Source: Pontibacter vulgaris (lineage in GTDB: Bacteria > Bacteroidota > Bacteroidia > Cytophagales > Hymenobacteraceae). From it: a DNA stretch of 64,000 bases. The stretch spans positions 992,001 to 1,056,000 of the forward strand of contig NZ_JAJVDH010000003.1 of the NCBI RefSeq assembly GCF_022758145.1. Direction: 5' to 3'. The position numbers and the translations under genes are program-made. Numbering within the stretch: position 1 is the first letter of the stretch; each line of letters starts with the position of its first letter. Below the pieces are notes generated by a model that saw nothing but the letters and a program-made list of their open reading frames with translations, did not search any database and was not told the DNA's origin. Positions 16,915-26,779 of this stretch are shown one piece after another.

Positions 16915-19533
16915 ATGAACTTTAATAACTATACCATCAAAGCCCAGGAAGCCATACAAAAGGCGACCGAGATAGCAGGCGGCTTTCAACAACAGGCTAT
17001 CGAAACCGGGCACATTTTGAAAGCAATACTGGAGACAGACGAGAACGTAACCAACTTCCTGCTCCAGAAACTGAATATCAACGGAAATATCCTGCATACC
17101 AAACTCGATGAGATTGTAGCAGGTTACCCGAAAGTTAGTGGCGGCAGTCCGTACCTGGCAAACGATGCAAATGCAGCCCTACAAAAAGCTACTTCTTACC
17201 TGAAAGAATTTGGCGATGAATATGTGGCCATCGAGCATATGCTGCTGGGTATTCTAGCTGGCCGTGATCGTGTGGCGGGTCTGATGAAGGATGTTGGCTT
17301 TAATGAGAAAGACCTTAAGAAAGCGATAAAAGAACTTCGTGGTGGTGCCAAGGTAACTGACCAGAATGCCGAAGCCAAGTATAACTCACTAAAGCGTTAT
17401 GCCCGCGACCTGAATGAAATGGCTCGCAGCGGTAAGATTGACCCAGTTATTGGTCGCGATGAAGAGATCCGCAGAGTACTGCAGATCCTGAGCCGCCGCA
17501 CCAAGAACAACCCGGTGCTGCTGGGTGAACCTGGTGTTGGTAAAACCGCGATTGTAGAAGGTCTGGCGCAGCGAATAGTATCTGGCGACGTGCCGGAGAA
17601 CCTGAAAAATAAAACCCTGATGAGCCTGGACATGGGCTTACTGGTGGCAGGTGCCAAGTATAAAGGCGAGTTCGAAGAGCGTCTGAAAGCGGTGATTAAA
17701 GAAGTGGTGGATGCTGAAGGCGATATCGTACTTTTCATCGATGAGATCCATACTTTGATTGGTGCGGGTGCGGGTGGCGAGAGTGCCATGGATGCTGCCA
17801 ACCTGTTAAAACCAGCTTTGGCCCGTGGCGAACTTCATGCCATCGGTGCCACTACCCTCAAAGAATATCAAAAGTATATCGAGAAAGACAAGGCTTTAGA
17901 GCGACGTTTCCAGGCGGTGATGGTGGATGAGCCAAGTGTGCAGGATGCCATTTCCATACTTCGTGGTATTAAGGATAAGTATGAAGTGCACCACGGAGTA
18001 CGCATTAAAGACGATGCCATTATAGCTGCAGTAGAGTTATCGAGCCGTTACATTACAGACCGCTTCCTGCCAGACAAAGCCATTGACCTGATGGACGAAG
18101 CGGCTGCAAAACTGCGTATTGAGATCGACTCGTTGCCGGTGGAGCTGGATGAAATTCAGCGCCGCATTATGCAGCTGGAGATCGAGCGCGAAGCCATCCG
18201 TCGTGAAAATGATAAGGATAAGGAAACTATACTTTCGAAAGAGATTGCCGAACTATCTACGAAGCGCGACGACCTGAAAGCCAAGTGGCAGAATGAAAAG
18301 CAGATCATCGAGGGCATTCAGAAAGAGAAAGAAAATATAGAGAACTATAAACTGGAAGCTGAACAGGCTGAGCGTAGCGGCGACTATGGCCGTGTAGCTG
18401 AACTGCGTTATGGTAAGATCCAGGAAGCGGAGGAGCAGTTAAAGAAACTACAAGAGCAGGTACACCAGATGCAGGGCGAAAACCCGATGCTGAAAGAGGA
18501 AGTTACTTCTGAAGACATAGCCGAAGTAGTTGCTAAATGGACAGGTGTTCCAGTAAGTAAAATGCTGCAATCTGACCGCGAGAAGTTACTGCACCTGGAA
18601 GAAGAACTGGGCAAACGCGTAGCTGGTCAGGAAGAAGCTATTGAAGCTATTTCGGATGCGGTGCGCAGAAGCCGTGCCGGTATGCAAGACCCGAAACGCC
18701 CGATTGGTTCATTTATCTTTTTAGGTACAACTGGTGTGGGTAAAACCGAACTTGCCAAAGCGCTCGCCGATTACCTGTTCAACGACGAAAACGCGATGGT
18801 GCGAATAGATATGAGTGAGTACCAGGAACGCCATGCGGTAAGCCGTATGATCGGAGCGCCTCCGGGCTACGTGGGTTACGATGAAGGTGGCCAGTTAACC
18901 GAAGCTGTTCGCCGTAAGCCATACTCTGTGGTGTTACTGGATGAGATAGAAAAAGCGCACCCGGATGTGTTTAACATTTTGTTGCAAGTGCTCGACGATG
19001 GACGCCTGACTGATAGCAAAGGCCGTGTGGTGAACTTTAAGAACACCATCATCATCATGACTTCGAACATCGGTTCACACATTATCCAGAGTAATTTTGA
19101 GACGATGGATGAGTATAACCACGACGAGGTGATTGAGCGCACCAAAGAAGAAGTATTCGAGTTGCTGAAGAAATCGGTAAGGCCAGAATTCCTGAACCGT
19201 ATTGATGAGCTGGTAATGTTCCGTCCGCTAAGCCGTGGCGATATCCGCAAGATTGTTACCATCCAGTTCCGCCACATCCAGGACCGCCTGGACGAAGCCG
19301 GAATAAGGCTTATTGCTACGGACGAAGTGCTGGATTACCTGGGTGAGCAGGGTTACGATCCGCAGTTCGGCGCCCGACCACTGAAGCGTGTGCTGCAGCG
19401 CCAGGTACTGAATGAGTTATCGAAAGAGATTCTGGCTGGCACTATCAGCAAAGATTCTGTAGTGGAAGCTGTGCTGGAAAATGGCAAGATCAGGTTCAAT
19501 AACATTGATGTGGAGATTCCGACAGAGCGGTAA
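16915..19533 (+). CDS. clpB: ATP-dependent disaggregase ClpB
   Basis: Hsp100 chaperone that pulls proteins out of aggregates together with DnaK. The 872-residue protein has the full layout. The Clp N domain begins [19 protein letters not shown]. The first AAA+ module has Walker A GEPGVGKT (about residue 202) and Walker [11 protein letters not shown]. The coiled-coil M domain covers about 400-530. The second AAA+ module has Walker A GTTGVGKT (about 604), Walker [14 protein letters not shown] and the C-terminal ARPLKRVLQ box. The coiled-coil M domain separates it from ClpA/ClpC. No sigma-32-type or clear TAnnTTTG box is visible upstream. It ends at a strong terminator. Confidence 0.98.
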   Translation: MNFNNYTIKAQEAIQKATEIAGGFQQQAIETGHILKAILETDENVTNFLLQKLNINGNILHTKLDEIVAGYPKVSGGSPYLANDANAALQKATSYLKEFGDEYVAIEHMLLGILAGRDRVAGLMKDVGFNEKDLKKAIKELRGGAKVTDQNAEAKYNSLKRYARDLNEMARSGKIDPVIGRDEEIRRVLQILSRRTKNNPVLLGEPGVGKTAIVEGLAQRIVSGDVPENLKNKTLMSLDMGLLVAGAKYKGEFEERLKAVIKEVVDAEGDIVLFIDEIHTLIGAGAGGESAMDAANLLKPALARGELHAIGATTLKEYQKYIEKDKALERRFQAVMVDEPSVQDAISILRGIKDKYEVHHGVRIKDDAIIAAVELSSRYITDRFLPDKAIDLMDEAAAKLRIEIDSLPVELDEIQRRIMQLEIEREAIRRENDKDKETILSKEIAELSTKRDDLKAKWQNEKQIIEGIQKEKENIENYKLEAEQAERSGDYGRVAELRYGKIQEAEEQLKKLQEQVHQMQGENPMLKEEVTSEDIAEVVAKWTGVPVSKMLQSDREKLLHLEEELGKRVAGQEEAIEAISDAVRRSRAGMQDPKRPIGSFIFLGTTGVGKTELAKALADYLFNDENAMVRIDMSEYQERHAVSRMIGAPPGYVGYDEGGQLTEAVRRKPYSVVLLDEIEKAHPDVFNILLQVLDDGRLTDSKGRVVNFKNTIIIMTSNIGSHIIQSNFETMDEYNHDEVIERTKEEVFELLKKSVRPEFLNRIDELVMFRPLSRGDIRKIVTIQFRHIQDRLDEAGIRLIATDEVLDYLGEQGYDPQFGARPLKRVLQRQVLNELSKEILAGTISKDSVVEAVLENGKIRFNNIDVEIPTER

Positions 19534-19571
19534 GTATAAATTAGATTAGTTTAAAGTATAGCTGAAACGAG

Positions 19572-19602
19572 AGCGTCAGTCCAATTGGACTGGCGCTTTT
19601 TT
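19572..19602 (+). terminator. Terminator of clpB
   Basis: The arms AGCGTCAGTCC and GGACTGGCGCT (one wobble) around AATT are followed by six Ts. Confidence 0.9.
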
Positions 19603-19719
19603 GTTTTAATAAGCATCAATCATATAATTTAATATTTTATATAATTAATTAAACTATACCAATAATAAATTCGTATTTTCCAATTCAATCAACAGTCTGC
19701 TATTATCAAACTAACTTCT

Positions 19720-20616
19720 TTGCTATGCTTCAGCAGTTTAAAAAATATTATCCGGACAACGCGCAAATCAATCACAGGCCTTGATGTAAAAGGAACCGGA
19801 GAATTTTCGAGGCGGCTTTACAAGCGGCATAATATCTTTTGGAACTCACCTGACGCAGAACTGATCAGGAATAAAGCCATGCAACCGGAATCGCCGCTAG
19901 TGGCATGGAAAACTGGAGTGAACTGGCAGCGCAAACTCAGCAACAAGTATAATGCGCGCCTTTTTGCACAAATGCATGGCTGTAAAGTCGCGAAATTATA
20001 TTGGAAAGGCAGAAACCTGCACGAACTGGATTTTGAAAAGCTCCCTGAGCAATTTGTGATCAGGCCAACTATCGGTTTTTCCTGTAGCCTTGTATTCCTG
20101 ATGGATAAGAACTTCAACCACATGGATCAGCAGACCTATACTTACCGGCAGCTTAAGGAAATTATGGCCGAAGCACTGGATCAGAACCCGTACCAGGAAT
20201 TCCTGGTTGAAGAGTTTTTAAGGTCCGAGCAGGGAGAGTATAAAATTCCTAAAGATTATAAAATATGGGCCTTTAACGGTAACATAGCTGCCATAACAGT
20301 TATAAACAGAACAAGTGCAAAAGGCGGTTTATCTAACAGCTATGATGAGCATTGGAACGTGGTAGATGACATTGGAAGAGTATACGAGTTAGCCCCTTAC
20401 CAGGAGCCGCCCGCTTGCCTGCAGGAAATGGTAAGTGCCGCAAAGAAACTCAGCAAGGCTTATGAAATATTTGTGAGGGTAGACTTTTATGCCACAGACA
20501 AAGGGGCAGTATTCGGAGAGTTTACACCAACCCCGGGGAGAGGAAATGGCTTTACACCCAACTCAGATAAGATGCTCTTAAGTTTTTGGGATAAGTATTG
20601 CAAAGATATGGTTTAA
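19720..20616 (+). CDS. ATP-grasp family protein (TupA-like)
   Basis: A 298-residue protein with ATP-grasp features: FVIRPTIGFSCSLVFLMD (nucleotide-contacting strand-loop), EFLVEEFL, KDYKIWAFNG, and the metal-binding end FVRVDFYATDKGAVFGEFTPTPGRG. The TupA-like group is often found in cell-envelope and polysaccharide loci and is presumed to form peptide- or amide-type bonds; the substrate here is unknown. The start is uncertain. The frame opens only with TTG at 19720. An ATG at 19725 lies in another frame and would join this one if a single base were missing from the A6 run at 19740-19745. The first in-frame ATG is codon 54, which seems too late. Confidence 0.75.
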   Translation: MLCFSSLKNIIRTTRKSITGLDVKGTGEFSRRLYKRHNIFWNSPDAELIRNKAMQPESPLVAWKTGVNWQRKLSNKYNARLFAQMHGCKVAKLYWKGRNLHELDFEKLPEQFVIRPTIGFSCSLVFLMDKNFNHMDQQTYTYRQLKEIMAEALDQNPYQEFLVEEFLRSEQGEYKIPKDYKIWAFNGNIAAITVINRTSAKGGLSNSYDEHWNVVDDIGRVYELAPYQEPPACLQEMVSAAKKLSKAYEIFVRVDFYATDKGAVFGEFTPTPGRGNGFTPNSDKMLLSFWDKYCKDMV

Positions 20617-20660
20617 CCTGATTTATACTTCTTAACCAATAAGCTGAGAACTGCTATCTC

Positions 20661-21215
20661 ATGAAAACCTGGCTGGTACTGCTTTTGCTGCTAAGTATAA
20701 CTTTTGGCACAAATGCGCAGGCTTTACCTTCTTCTAAAGCAACATACTATAACTGGGTATACTTAAACAACAGCAGCCGGGTACTAAAAGGTATGATTCT
20801 GGCAACCAATGATTCTTCTGTTCAGTTTGTAAACAAATCTTTCCTGGTTAGAGGCAGGGTAGCCGCGCAGTACTCGCCTATACTTATTCCAATTTCTGTT
20901 ATAGAAAAAATAAAATCCAGAAAACGGAACAGCCTGACATATGCCACATTACTAGGTGCAGCAGGCGGAGTAGCAGCAGGTGCTTTAATCGGCTATGCCC
21001 AAGGCGATGATGTTTGTGGTAGTGGAACATGGTGCATTTTTCAATTTTCTGCTGAAGAGAAAGCCAGGCTGGGCGCTGTACTTGGCGTAATTCCGGGACT
21101 AAGCATTGGTTTACTGCTAGGCAGCAGCAGACAAACCATTCATATAAATGGTAACCTAAACGTGTATAGTTTAGCCCGGGATGAACTAAAGAAATATACT
21201 TTAACAGAGCAGTAA
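20661..21215 (+). CDS. Hypothetical exported protein
   Basis: Not recognised. The 184-residue protein starts with a clear signal peptide (MKTWLVLLLLLSITFGTNAQ, cleavage after NAQ). The mature N-terminal part is beta-rich (YYNWVYLNNSSRVLKGMILATNDSSVQFVN). Two small-residue hydrophobic stretches follow (TLLGAAGGVAAGALIGYA and GAVLGVIPGLSIGLLLG), like glycine-zipper membrane segments, with a Cys pair (VCGSGTWC) between them. It is 44 bp downstream of the ATP-grasp gene on the same strand, so it may be co-transcribed. Confidence 0.7.
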   Translation: MKTWLVLLLLLSITFGTNAQALPSSKATYYNWVYLNNSSRVLKGMILATNDSSVQFVNKSFLVRGRVAAQYSPILIPISVIEKIKSRKRNSLTYATLLGAAGGVAAGALIGYAQGDDVCGSGTWCIFQFSAEEKARLGAVLGVIPGLSIGLLLGSSRQTIHINGNLNVYSLARDELKKYTLTEQ

Positions 21216-21347
21216 ATATCTACCAGCTCGCACGGTTTATCAGCATTACAACACAAAAACCTTTTTTCTTATCTGTTTCCCCAGTTTGTACTTCAACAAC
21301 TCCCGCAAAATCCATACTTTGCAGCAGCTATATTTTTAACCTGCACC

Positions 21348-22211
21348 ATGCAAAAGAAACTTTATACTTTACTTCTGCTCTTCAGCTTAACCATACTTAC
21401 AACACAGGCTGCCAAAGTAGATACCCTTGTCATTAACAGCCCTGCCATGCAGAAAACCTTAAAGGCAGGCATTGTTACACCAGATGGTTATAAAAAGAGA
21501 AAGAACGGCCCTTACCCGGTTTTATACTTGCTGCATGGCTACAGCGGCAATTTCAGTAACTGGCTAAAGGTACCGCCGCAAAAAGACCTGCTTAAAACTA
21601 TGGCTGATAAATACCAGGTTATTATTGTAACGCCCGATGGTGGCTACAGCAGCTGGTACTTTAACAGCCCCACAGACAGAGCCAGCCAGTACGAAACATT
21701 TATCACACAGGAGCTTGTAACTGATATTGACAAGAAGTATAAAACCATCAAAGAAAAAAACGGCCGTTTTATTTCGGGCTTAAGTATGGGCGGGCATGGC
21801 GCCTTATACTTAGCTGCGCGGCACCCGGAACTATACTTGGCAGCCGGAAGCATGAGTGGCTCGGTAAACATTGCCGCCATCGATAGGGCTAAACTCCTGA
21901 AAAGTATAGAAGCCGTACTTGGCCCGAAACAGGAAAATCAGGAACGCTTTCAGGAAAACTCTATCGTGCACATGGTGCCGCAGCTAAAGCAAAGTGGTGT
22001 AAGTTTTATGATTGATTGCGGCGTAGACGATTTTTTAATTGAAGACAACCGCGAACTGCACCGCCGTTTGGTAGCCGAAAAAGTACCACACGATTACACA
22101 GAGCGCCCGGGAGCACACTCCTGGGGGTATTGGGGAAATGCGCTGGAGTATCACCTTTTATTCTTCCGTAAAGTAAGAGCATCCGCAGAAAAACCTACTG
22201 CATTAAATTAA
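21348..22211 (+). CDS. Secreted alpha/beta hydrolase esterase (esterase D/XynC-like)
   Basis: A 287-residue exported esterase. It has a signal peptide (MQKKLYTLLLLFSLTILTTQA), the oxyanion region YLLHGYSGNFSNW, the nucleophile elbow GLSMGG (Ser in G-L-S-M-G), an acid in DCGVDDFLIEDNR and a terminal histidine in GAHSWGYWG. This is the esterase D-type family, which includes feruloyl and acetyl-xylan esterases and S-formylglutathione hydrolase. An exported member fits deacylation of plant polysaccharide, but the substrate cannot be read from the sequence. It is the third gene in the same direction after clpB. Confidence 0.87.
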   Translation: MQKKLYTLLLLFSLTILTTQAAKVDTLVINSPAMQKTLKAGIVTPDGYKKRKNGPYPVLYLLHGYSGNFSNWLKVPPQKDLLKTMADKYQVIIVTPDGGYSSWYFNSPTDRASQYETFITQELVTDIDKKYKTIKEKNGRFISGLSMGGHGALYLAARHPELYLAAGSMSGSVNIAAIDRAKLLKSIEAVLGPKQENQERFQENSIVHMVPQLKQSGVSFMIDCGVDDFLIEDNRELHRRLVAEKVPHDYTERPGAHSWGYWGNALEYHLLFFRKVRASAEKPTALN

Positions 22212-22218
22212 GCCTAAC

Positions 22219-22959
22219 TTAAGCAGCTATCCGGTGCCGGAACTGCCGGAGGGCTTTCAGAATATGCACCCGGGAGATGTCGTAGAACATGGCAACAACC
22301 AGGATGCCGGCCGGGATAAAGAATATGTGGTACGAAAGCAGCGGGTACAAATAACCACCAGCTACAGCACCCGCCAGGAACATGAAAATAATAACCAGGC
22401 GGAGCGTAATTCTTTGCTGAAGCCCGGGCTTGTGCACGGAAGCCGGCAAAGTGGCAGCTGCCAGGTCTATTCCCAGGTCTGTAAAAATACCAGTTAAGTG
22501 AGTAGTACGTACCACCGAGCCTGAGATCATCGATACCATGGCATTTTGAAGGCCCATCGCGAAAAGCAGGCTACCAGCATAAATTTCCTGCTCCGGCACA
22601 CTCCCACTATATCGTTTGCCATAAATGGCATTCAAACTCAGCACACCAATCTCTATCAGAATAGGCAAAGTATAAGCAAATGTCTGGTTGCGCCCTACCC
22701 TGTTTATGATAAAGCTCGATGCAAAAGCTCCTAACAGAAACAAAAACATCCAGAGGCCAATAATGCGAGCCAGCCGGAAATCGGCCTGCGAGAGGCTATC
22801 GGCAAAATAAGCAATATGGCCTGTAACATTAGTTGTAAGTACAGCAAAGGCAAGCAGGCCGGCAATATTCACAAAGCCTGCCGTCAGGCAAAGCAGTGCC
22901 GCCAACCTGATATTGTGCTTAAAATTTCTGCGATGGCCCGTGTGTCGTAACATTAACAA
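22219..22959 (-). CDS. DUF1275 (YoaK-like) membrane protein
   Basis: A 246-residue integral membrane protein with about six hydrophobic spans. The signature LLCLTAGFVNIAGLLAFAVLTTNVTGHIAYFADSL, followed by MGLQNAMVSMISGSVVRTTHLTGIFTDLGIDL, is characteristic of the DUF1275/YoaK family, whose function is unknown. A start at the third codon (Met3) is equally possible. It is convergent with the esterase gene only 7 bp away, with no terminator between them. Confidence 0.88.
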   Translation of the reverse strand: MLMLRHTGHRRNFKHNIRLAALLCLTAGFVNIAGLLAFAVLTTNVTGHIAYFADSLSQADFRLARIIGLWMFLFLLGAFASSFIINRVGRNQTFAYTLPILIEIGVLSLNAIYGKRYSGSVPEQEIYAGSLLFAMGLQNAMVSMISGSVVRTTHLTGIFTDLGIDLAAATLPASVHKPGLQQRITLRLVIIFMFLAGAVAGGYLYPLLSYHIFFIPAGILVVAMFYDISRVHILKALRQFRHRIAA

Positions 22960-23076
22960 AAGTTACGAATTTCTATACTTGAGTATAATAATCAGATGTA
23001 AAAATTCTGCTGTTATACTTGCCTGGGTTTATTGAAGGCTCCGGTTTAATATTTCATACTTAACCGGCATTAAAAC

Positions 23077-23109
23077 AAAAGAACCGGCCCATTTCAGGCC
23101 GGTTCTTTT
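23077..23109 (-). terminator. Terminator of the M36 peptidase gene
   Basis: The arms AAAAGAACCGGCC and GGCCGGTTCTTTT around CATTTCA, with A and T runs on both sides, lie 20 bases past the peptidase stop. Confidence 0.88.
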
Positions 23110-23129
23110 ATATAACCTACAATTTCTAT

Positions 23130-26100
23130 TTACTTCGTAACCATCAGAGAGCCTGACTGAACAGATTTCCCGTTTACGAGCCTGTAAATGTAAATGCCGC
23201 CGCTTAATTTATTTGTCTTAAACACCTTGGTATAGGTAACTCCAGGGGTAGCATCGCCATCAAACAGAGTAGCTACAACACGGCCCGTAATGTCATAAAC
23301 ATTTAAGGAAGTATAACCACTTTCTTTTACAGTAAAGCTCAGGTTAGTACTCTCGCTGAATGGGTTAGGATAACTGGTGATAGAAGTAGATGGCAATTTT
23401 TCAGCTGCTACCTCAGAAGCAAGAGCAGTTGCGCTTACTGTATTGCAATCTCCAAGCTTATCACCATGGCTCAGGTGCGATTGTACGTCTTTTGTATCGA
23501 TACACTGTACTTTTCCTCTGTGGCAAACCAGCACTTTATTGTTTTTAGGCCCGCAACGCACATCTACCACATTTATAGTAATGGTTTTAGTCTTGATACA
23601 ATTATCGGCATTCTCGGCTGTAACCGTGAAAGTATAAGTGCCGGCAGCAGTTGGTGTAAATACCGGGTTAGCAATGGCTGCATCGCTTAAACCTGTTGCA
23701 GGGCTCCAGCTATATGCGTTGGTTGCATCGCCGCCTGCTTGCAGCATCACACTCTGAGGGCCATACCCTAAGTATAGATTTGTAGCAATGCCACCTGTAT
23801 AAACTGAAGAAGACTGCACCGCAGTAACTGTAAGCGGGGTTGTACAGGCATAAGCAGAAGGTAAATCAAAGGCCTCTACCTGGTCGGTTCTGCTGGTATT
23901 TGCCCCCTGCGATGCACTAAAACCTAAGCCTCTTCTGGCAAACGCTTTCCAGATAAGTTCCTGATTAGCACCCTCGTTATTCTGGCGGTCAGCTAACAAT
24001 ATGGCATTACGGGCGTCTACAAAGCCGGGTCTGCATGGTTGCATTTTAAGGCCATCTATAACCAGTTGCATAGCCATGTTGTTACCACCTTTGCCATTGT
24101 ACAGGTCTGCGTCAAAGCCATACTTATCAATCAGGTCCCAGGTTACTTCCCAAAGAGCTGTGGCCCATACAAAGCCAACACCATGTGGTGCAGCAAGCGC
24201 TGTGTTGTTAGTGGCGCCGTAAGTATAATTGTTTACTGCAAAATCTGTGCTGTACGGAGCCGGGCGAATACCTCTGCCTGTAGTTGGCTGTGCCGATGCG
24301 TATGTACCGATACCTCTGATTTTATCGCGGGTATCTCCTGGTCTCATGGTCATCATCAGGCCAAACCAATCGCTCCAGCCTTCGCCACCTTGTTCAGCAT
24401 TGCCCAGGCAGCTGGTAGTTGCGGGGCCACCCGTTAACCTGTTAGAGATACCATGGCCATATTCGTGCACGATAATACCGCTATCGAAATCACCATCAAA
24501 TTCCGGCCCTGATCCATCGTCTTTTAAGCTGACCATTACTTCTTCGCCGTTATTCAGCAGTGTTCTGATACTTGCGCCTGTAACATCGCTAACCATAACA
24601 GAAGAAATCAGAATCAGGTTTGCAGGTACGGCACCGGCACCCATTGCAATAGGAGCTCCGGGCTGGTTATTGATCACGACCACAGCAATAGCACCTGCCA
24701 GCTGGGCATTGTATACTTTTGTGCTAAAGTCGCAGGCACCTCTGTATACTACCGCTATGTTTCCGGCCACAGCTGCTGCATTTGTTAACGTACCGCAACC
24801 TTCGGCAGGGTTAGTAGATGCACCCCCGATACCCTCCACCAAAACAAGCTTTCCGGAAACAGGGACAGGAGTAAGCCTTGGACCAAACGCTGCCTGAACT
24901 GCAGGATAGCTTCCTGCAATAGAACCTGGTGATGTAACCCTGAACATATCCGGATCTGGTATACCACTCCATAGGTACATCTGCATGCGGGGCCTGAAGC
25001 CATCTACAGGAGTTGCAAAATTGGCATTATTACGTGTGGTCAGAATATTACGGCTGTCCTGCGCTTCTGCCATTACGTGGTCTGCGCCCAGGCCACCATT
25101 ATCATAGTTGCTTGTCTGGAAATTACCACTCATTTCATCAAAGCCATACTGGTACCATACATCATGTATAATATTATTCCAGTAAAACAGGTTTGTGATA
25201 GCTGCATCTCTATAGGCAACCGGCTGCTGGGTAAAATCAACAGGGTAATCAAAGCTGAGAGAGCTTCCGCCATCCGGGCTATAACCATACATGTCCTGTT
25301 CTAAGCCGATATAACCTGTATTATCAGGGTCTTCGTAGGCATACACATTATTGCCTCTGGTTATAGTATAATTGGTAACACCGGTTGAGTGCCACCCATT
25401 TGGCGAGGCTGTGGCATTGGCTACCGAATTGCTTACAATAGAACGCGGGCCGTGGTTCGGGCTCTCAAGCGGCATCGCAAACACATTGTAGCCATTGCTT
25501 ACCTCAACTGCTGCAGCCTCAGCTTTCGGGCTGGCCACATAAGGCGACAGCAGCGAATGACTATGGTCGTTATGCAGGAATTTACCGCCGGGGCCATCGT
25601 TATCGAACTGGCATTGTACCACCATATTGTCTTTATCCAACACTGCACCTGTATTAGCATCCAGCCTGATGTTCCACCAGTTCTGGGCATCTAATTCGTA
25701 AATAGATACTTCCCAGGCCAGTCTTAAACTGCCATCTTCCATGGGCTGATAAACAAGTTTGGCAGGTATAGGCTCAAGCGAGATACCACCGTTAGAAAAC
25801 AACACTTCTTTGTTTCTGCCTGCAGTTTTTTCTTTTACTACAAGTGGTTGCCTGATAGAAGTATTCAGATGTTTTGCAGCAGCAGCTACAGCGGCTTCGG
25901 CATTAAGGCCTGCCTGGTTGGTATTAACTTTTTTCCCGATCTCTTTATGAAAGCGGTTACCCATGTTAATTACCTTGCCCTCCCTGTTTATACTCATATT
26001 GGTGATGGCACCGAAAATCTCGATACCCTGGTAGGTTTGCTTCAGGTATACATGTTTTACACCTGACTTTTTGCTCTCGGTCTCGCTGCTAAGCTCCAGC

Positions 26101-26282
26101 TCGGCAATGTCTTCATCCTTCAGCTCCAGCTTCTGCTTATTCTTTTTAATATACTCAAGCGCCGCTGCCGGTACAGGCTTTTTCTCTTGCCTAGCCTTTC
26201 CCTGGCTAAGTGCAGCATTGCTGCTGAGCAGAAATACAGTTATTAATAACAACTGCAGTAAGTGCGATAAATGTTTTTTCAT
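23130..26282 (-). CDS. Secreted M36 fungalysin-type metalloprotease with T9SS sorting domain
   Basis: A 1050-residue exported zinc protease. I chose ATG 26282 over one 48 codons upstream because it gives a proper signal peptide (MKKHLSHLLQLLLITVFLLS, cleavage near ALSQ). In order: a fungalysin/thermolysin propeptide (to about residue 230), the M36 catalytic region, an inserted protease-associated (PA) domain (IAVVYRGACDFSTKVYNAQL), HEYGH at about 606-610 with the third ligand in GGEGWSDW, and a PKD/Ig-like domain (YSWSPATGLSDAAIANPVFTP). A T9SS type A sorting signal of about 75 residues ends the protein (YPNPFSESTNLSF to SGGIYIYRLVNG). It should be exported through the outer membrane by the type IX system. 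Confidence 0.94.
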   Translation of the reverse strand: MKKHLSHLLQLLLITVFLLSSNAALSQGKARQEKKPVPAAALEYIKKNKQKLELKDEDIAELELSSETESKKSGVKHVYLKQTYQGIEIFGAITNMSINREGKVINMGNRFHKEIGKKVNTNQAGLNAEAAVAAAAKHLNTSIRQPLVVKEKTAGRNKEVLFSNGGISLEPIPAKLVYQPMEDGSLRLAWEVSIYELDAQNWWNIRLDANTGAVLDKDNMVVQCQFDNDGPGGKFLHNDHSHSLLSPYVASPKAEAAAVEVSNGYNVFAMPLESPNHGPRSIVSNSVANATASPNGWHSTGVTNYTITRGNNVYAYEDPDNTGYIGLEQDMYGYSPDGGSSLSFDYPVDFTQQPVAYRDAAITNLFYWNNIIHDVWYQYGFDEMSGNFQTSNYDNGGLGADHVMAEAQDSRNILTTRNNANFATPVDGFRPRMQMYLWSGIPDPDMFRVTSPGSIAGSYPAVQAAFGPRLTPVPVSGKLVLVEGIGGASTNPAEGCGTLTNAAAVAGNIAVVYRGACDFSTKVYNAQLAGAIAVVVINNQPGAPIAMGAGAVPANLILISSVMVSDVTGASIRTLLNNGEEVMVSLKDDGSGPEFDGDFDSGIIVHEYGHGISNRLTGGPATTSCLGNAEQGGEGWSDWFGLMMTMRPGDTRDKIRGIGTYASAQPTTGRGIRPAPYSTDFAVNNYTYGATNNTALAAPHGVGFVWATALWEVTWDLIDKYGFDADLYNGKGGNNMAMQLVIDGLKMQPCRPGFVDARNAILLADRQNNEGANQELIWKAFARRGLGFSASQGANTSRTDQVEAFDLPSAYACTTPLTVTAVQSSSVYTGGIATNLYLGYGPQSVMLQAGGDATNAYSWSPATGLSDAAIANPVFTPTAAGTYTFTVTAENADNCIKTKTITINVVDVRCGPKNNKVLVCHRGKVQCIDTKDVQSHLSHGDKLGDCNTVSATALASEVAAEKLPSTSITSYPNPFSESTNLSFTVKESGYTSLNVYDITGRVVATLFDGDATPGVTYTKVFKTNKLSGGIYIYRLVNGKSVQSGSLMVTK

Positions 26283-26779
26283 AATTTGTTCCTTTTGTTT
26301 AGTGAGTAGTTTAATACAGTGCAATTGAAAATTTCCGGCAAAGAGTTTAACAACCAGATATTTACATATGAATATTATAAACTTCTCCGGCACATCCAGC
26401 ACTTGCACACCTGAGCCGAGTAGCAAACAAGGGAACGCTATTAATGAGAGGGTAAATGGCTTTAATTCAATGGTTAAATCCGAAAAAAATTTTACCCGAA
26501 AAGTCTTTATAAACCTTTAAAGTACTGTTTCTTCCGGAAAGCCCAAATCAATGTTTAACTAGTGATTATCAATATTTTAATACGTAAATTATTATTCTAA
26601 AAAGTATACCTTAAGGATAGTGCAATTTTAGAAGGGGCAAGTATAAAAGTTGTTTATTGCAATTTATACTTCATGGTACTTGATAGTTTTCAGAAAACTC
26701 TGGCTAAGCTTTAAGGTGTTTTACATTAAAGCTTTAAATTGCATCTTAGCTTTTTCGATCACCCTATACTTTATACTTT
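26283..26779. other. Gene-free interval between divergent M36 protease and HupE-like genes
   Basis: A 497-bp A+T-rich interval with no gene-like frame. It contains a perfect 9-bp inverted repeat (AAGCTTTAA 26706-26714, TTAAAGCTT 26726-26734) that could be an operator. It also holds several TATACTT/AAGTATA heptamers, two of them in direct tandem at 26765-26778 against the start codon of the downstream gene. Confidence 0.5.

Noticed and set aside
19740..19745. Programmed -1 frameshift in the ATP-grasp gene
   Set aside because: The frame relation between the ATG at 19725 and the long frame needs +1 (or -2), and the run is not in the X-XXY-YYZ phase, so a canonical -1 site is excluded; only an indel or a TTG start remains.
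24229..24897. A 222-codon open frame antisense to the M36 protease
   Set aside because: Low-complexity Pro/Ser/Thr composition, a typical shadow of the real coding strand.
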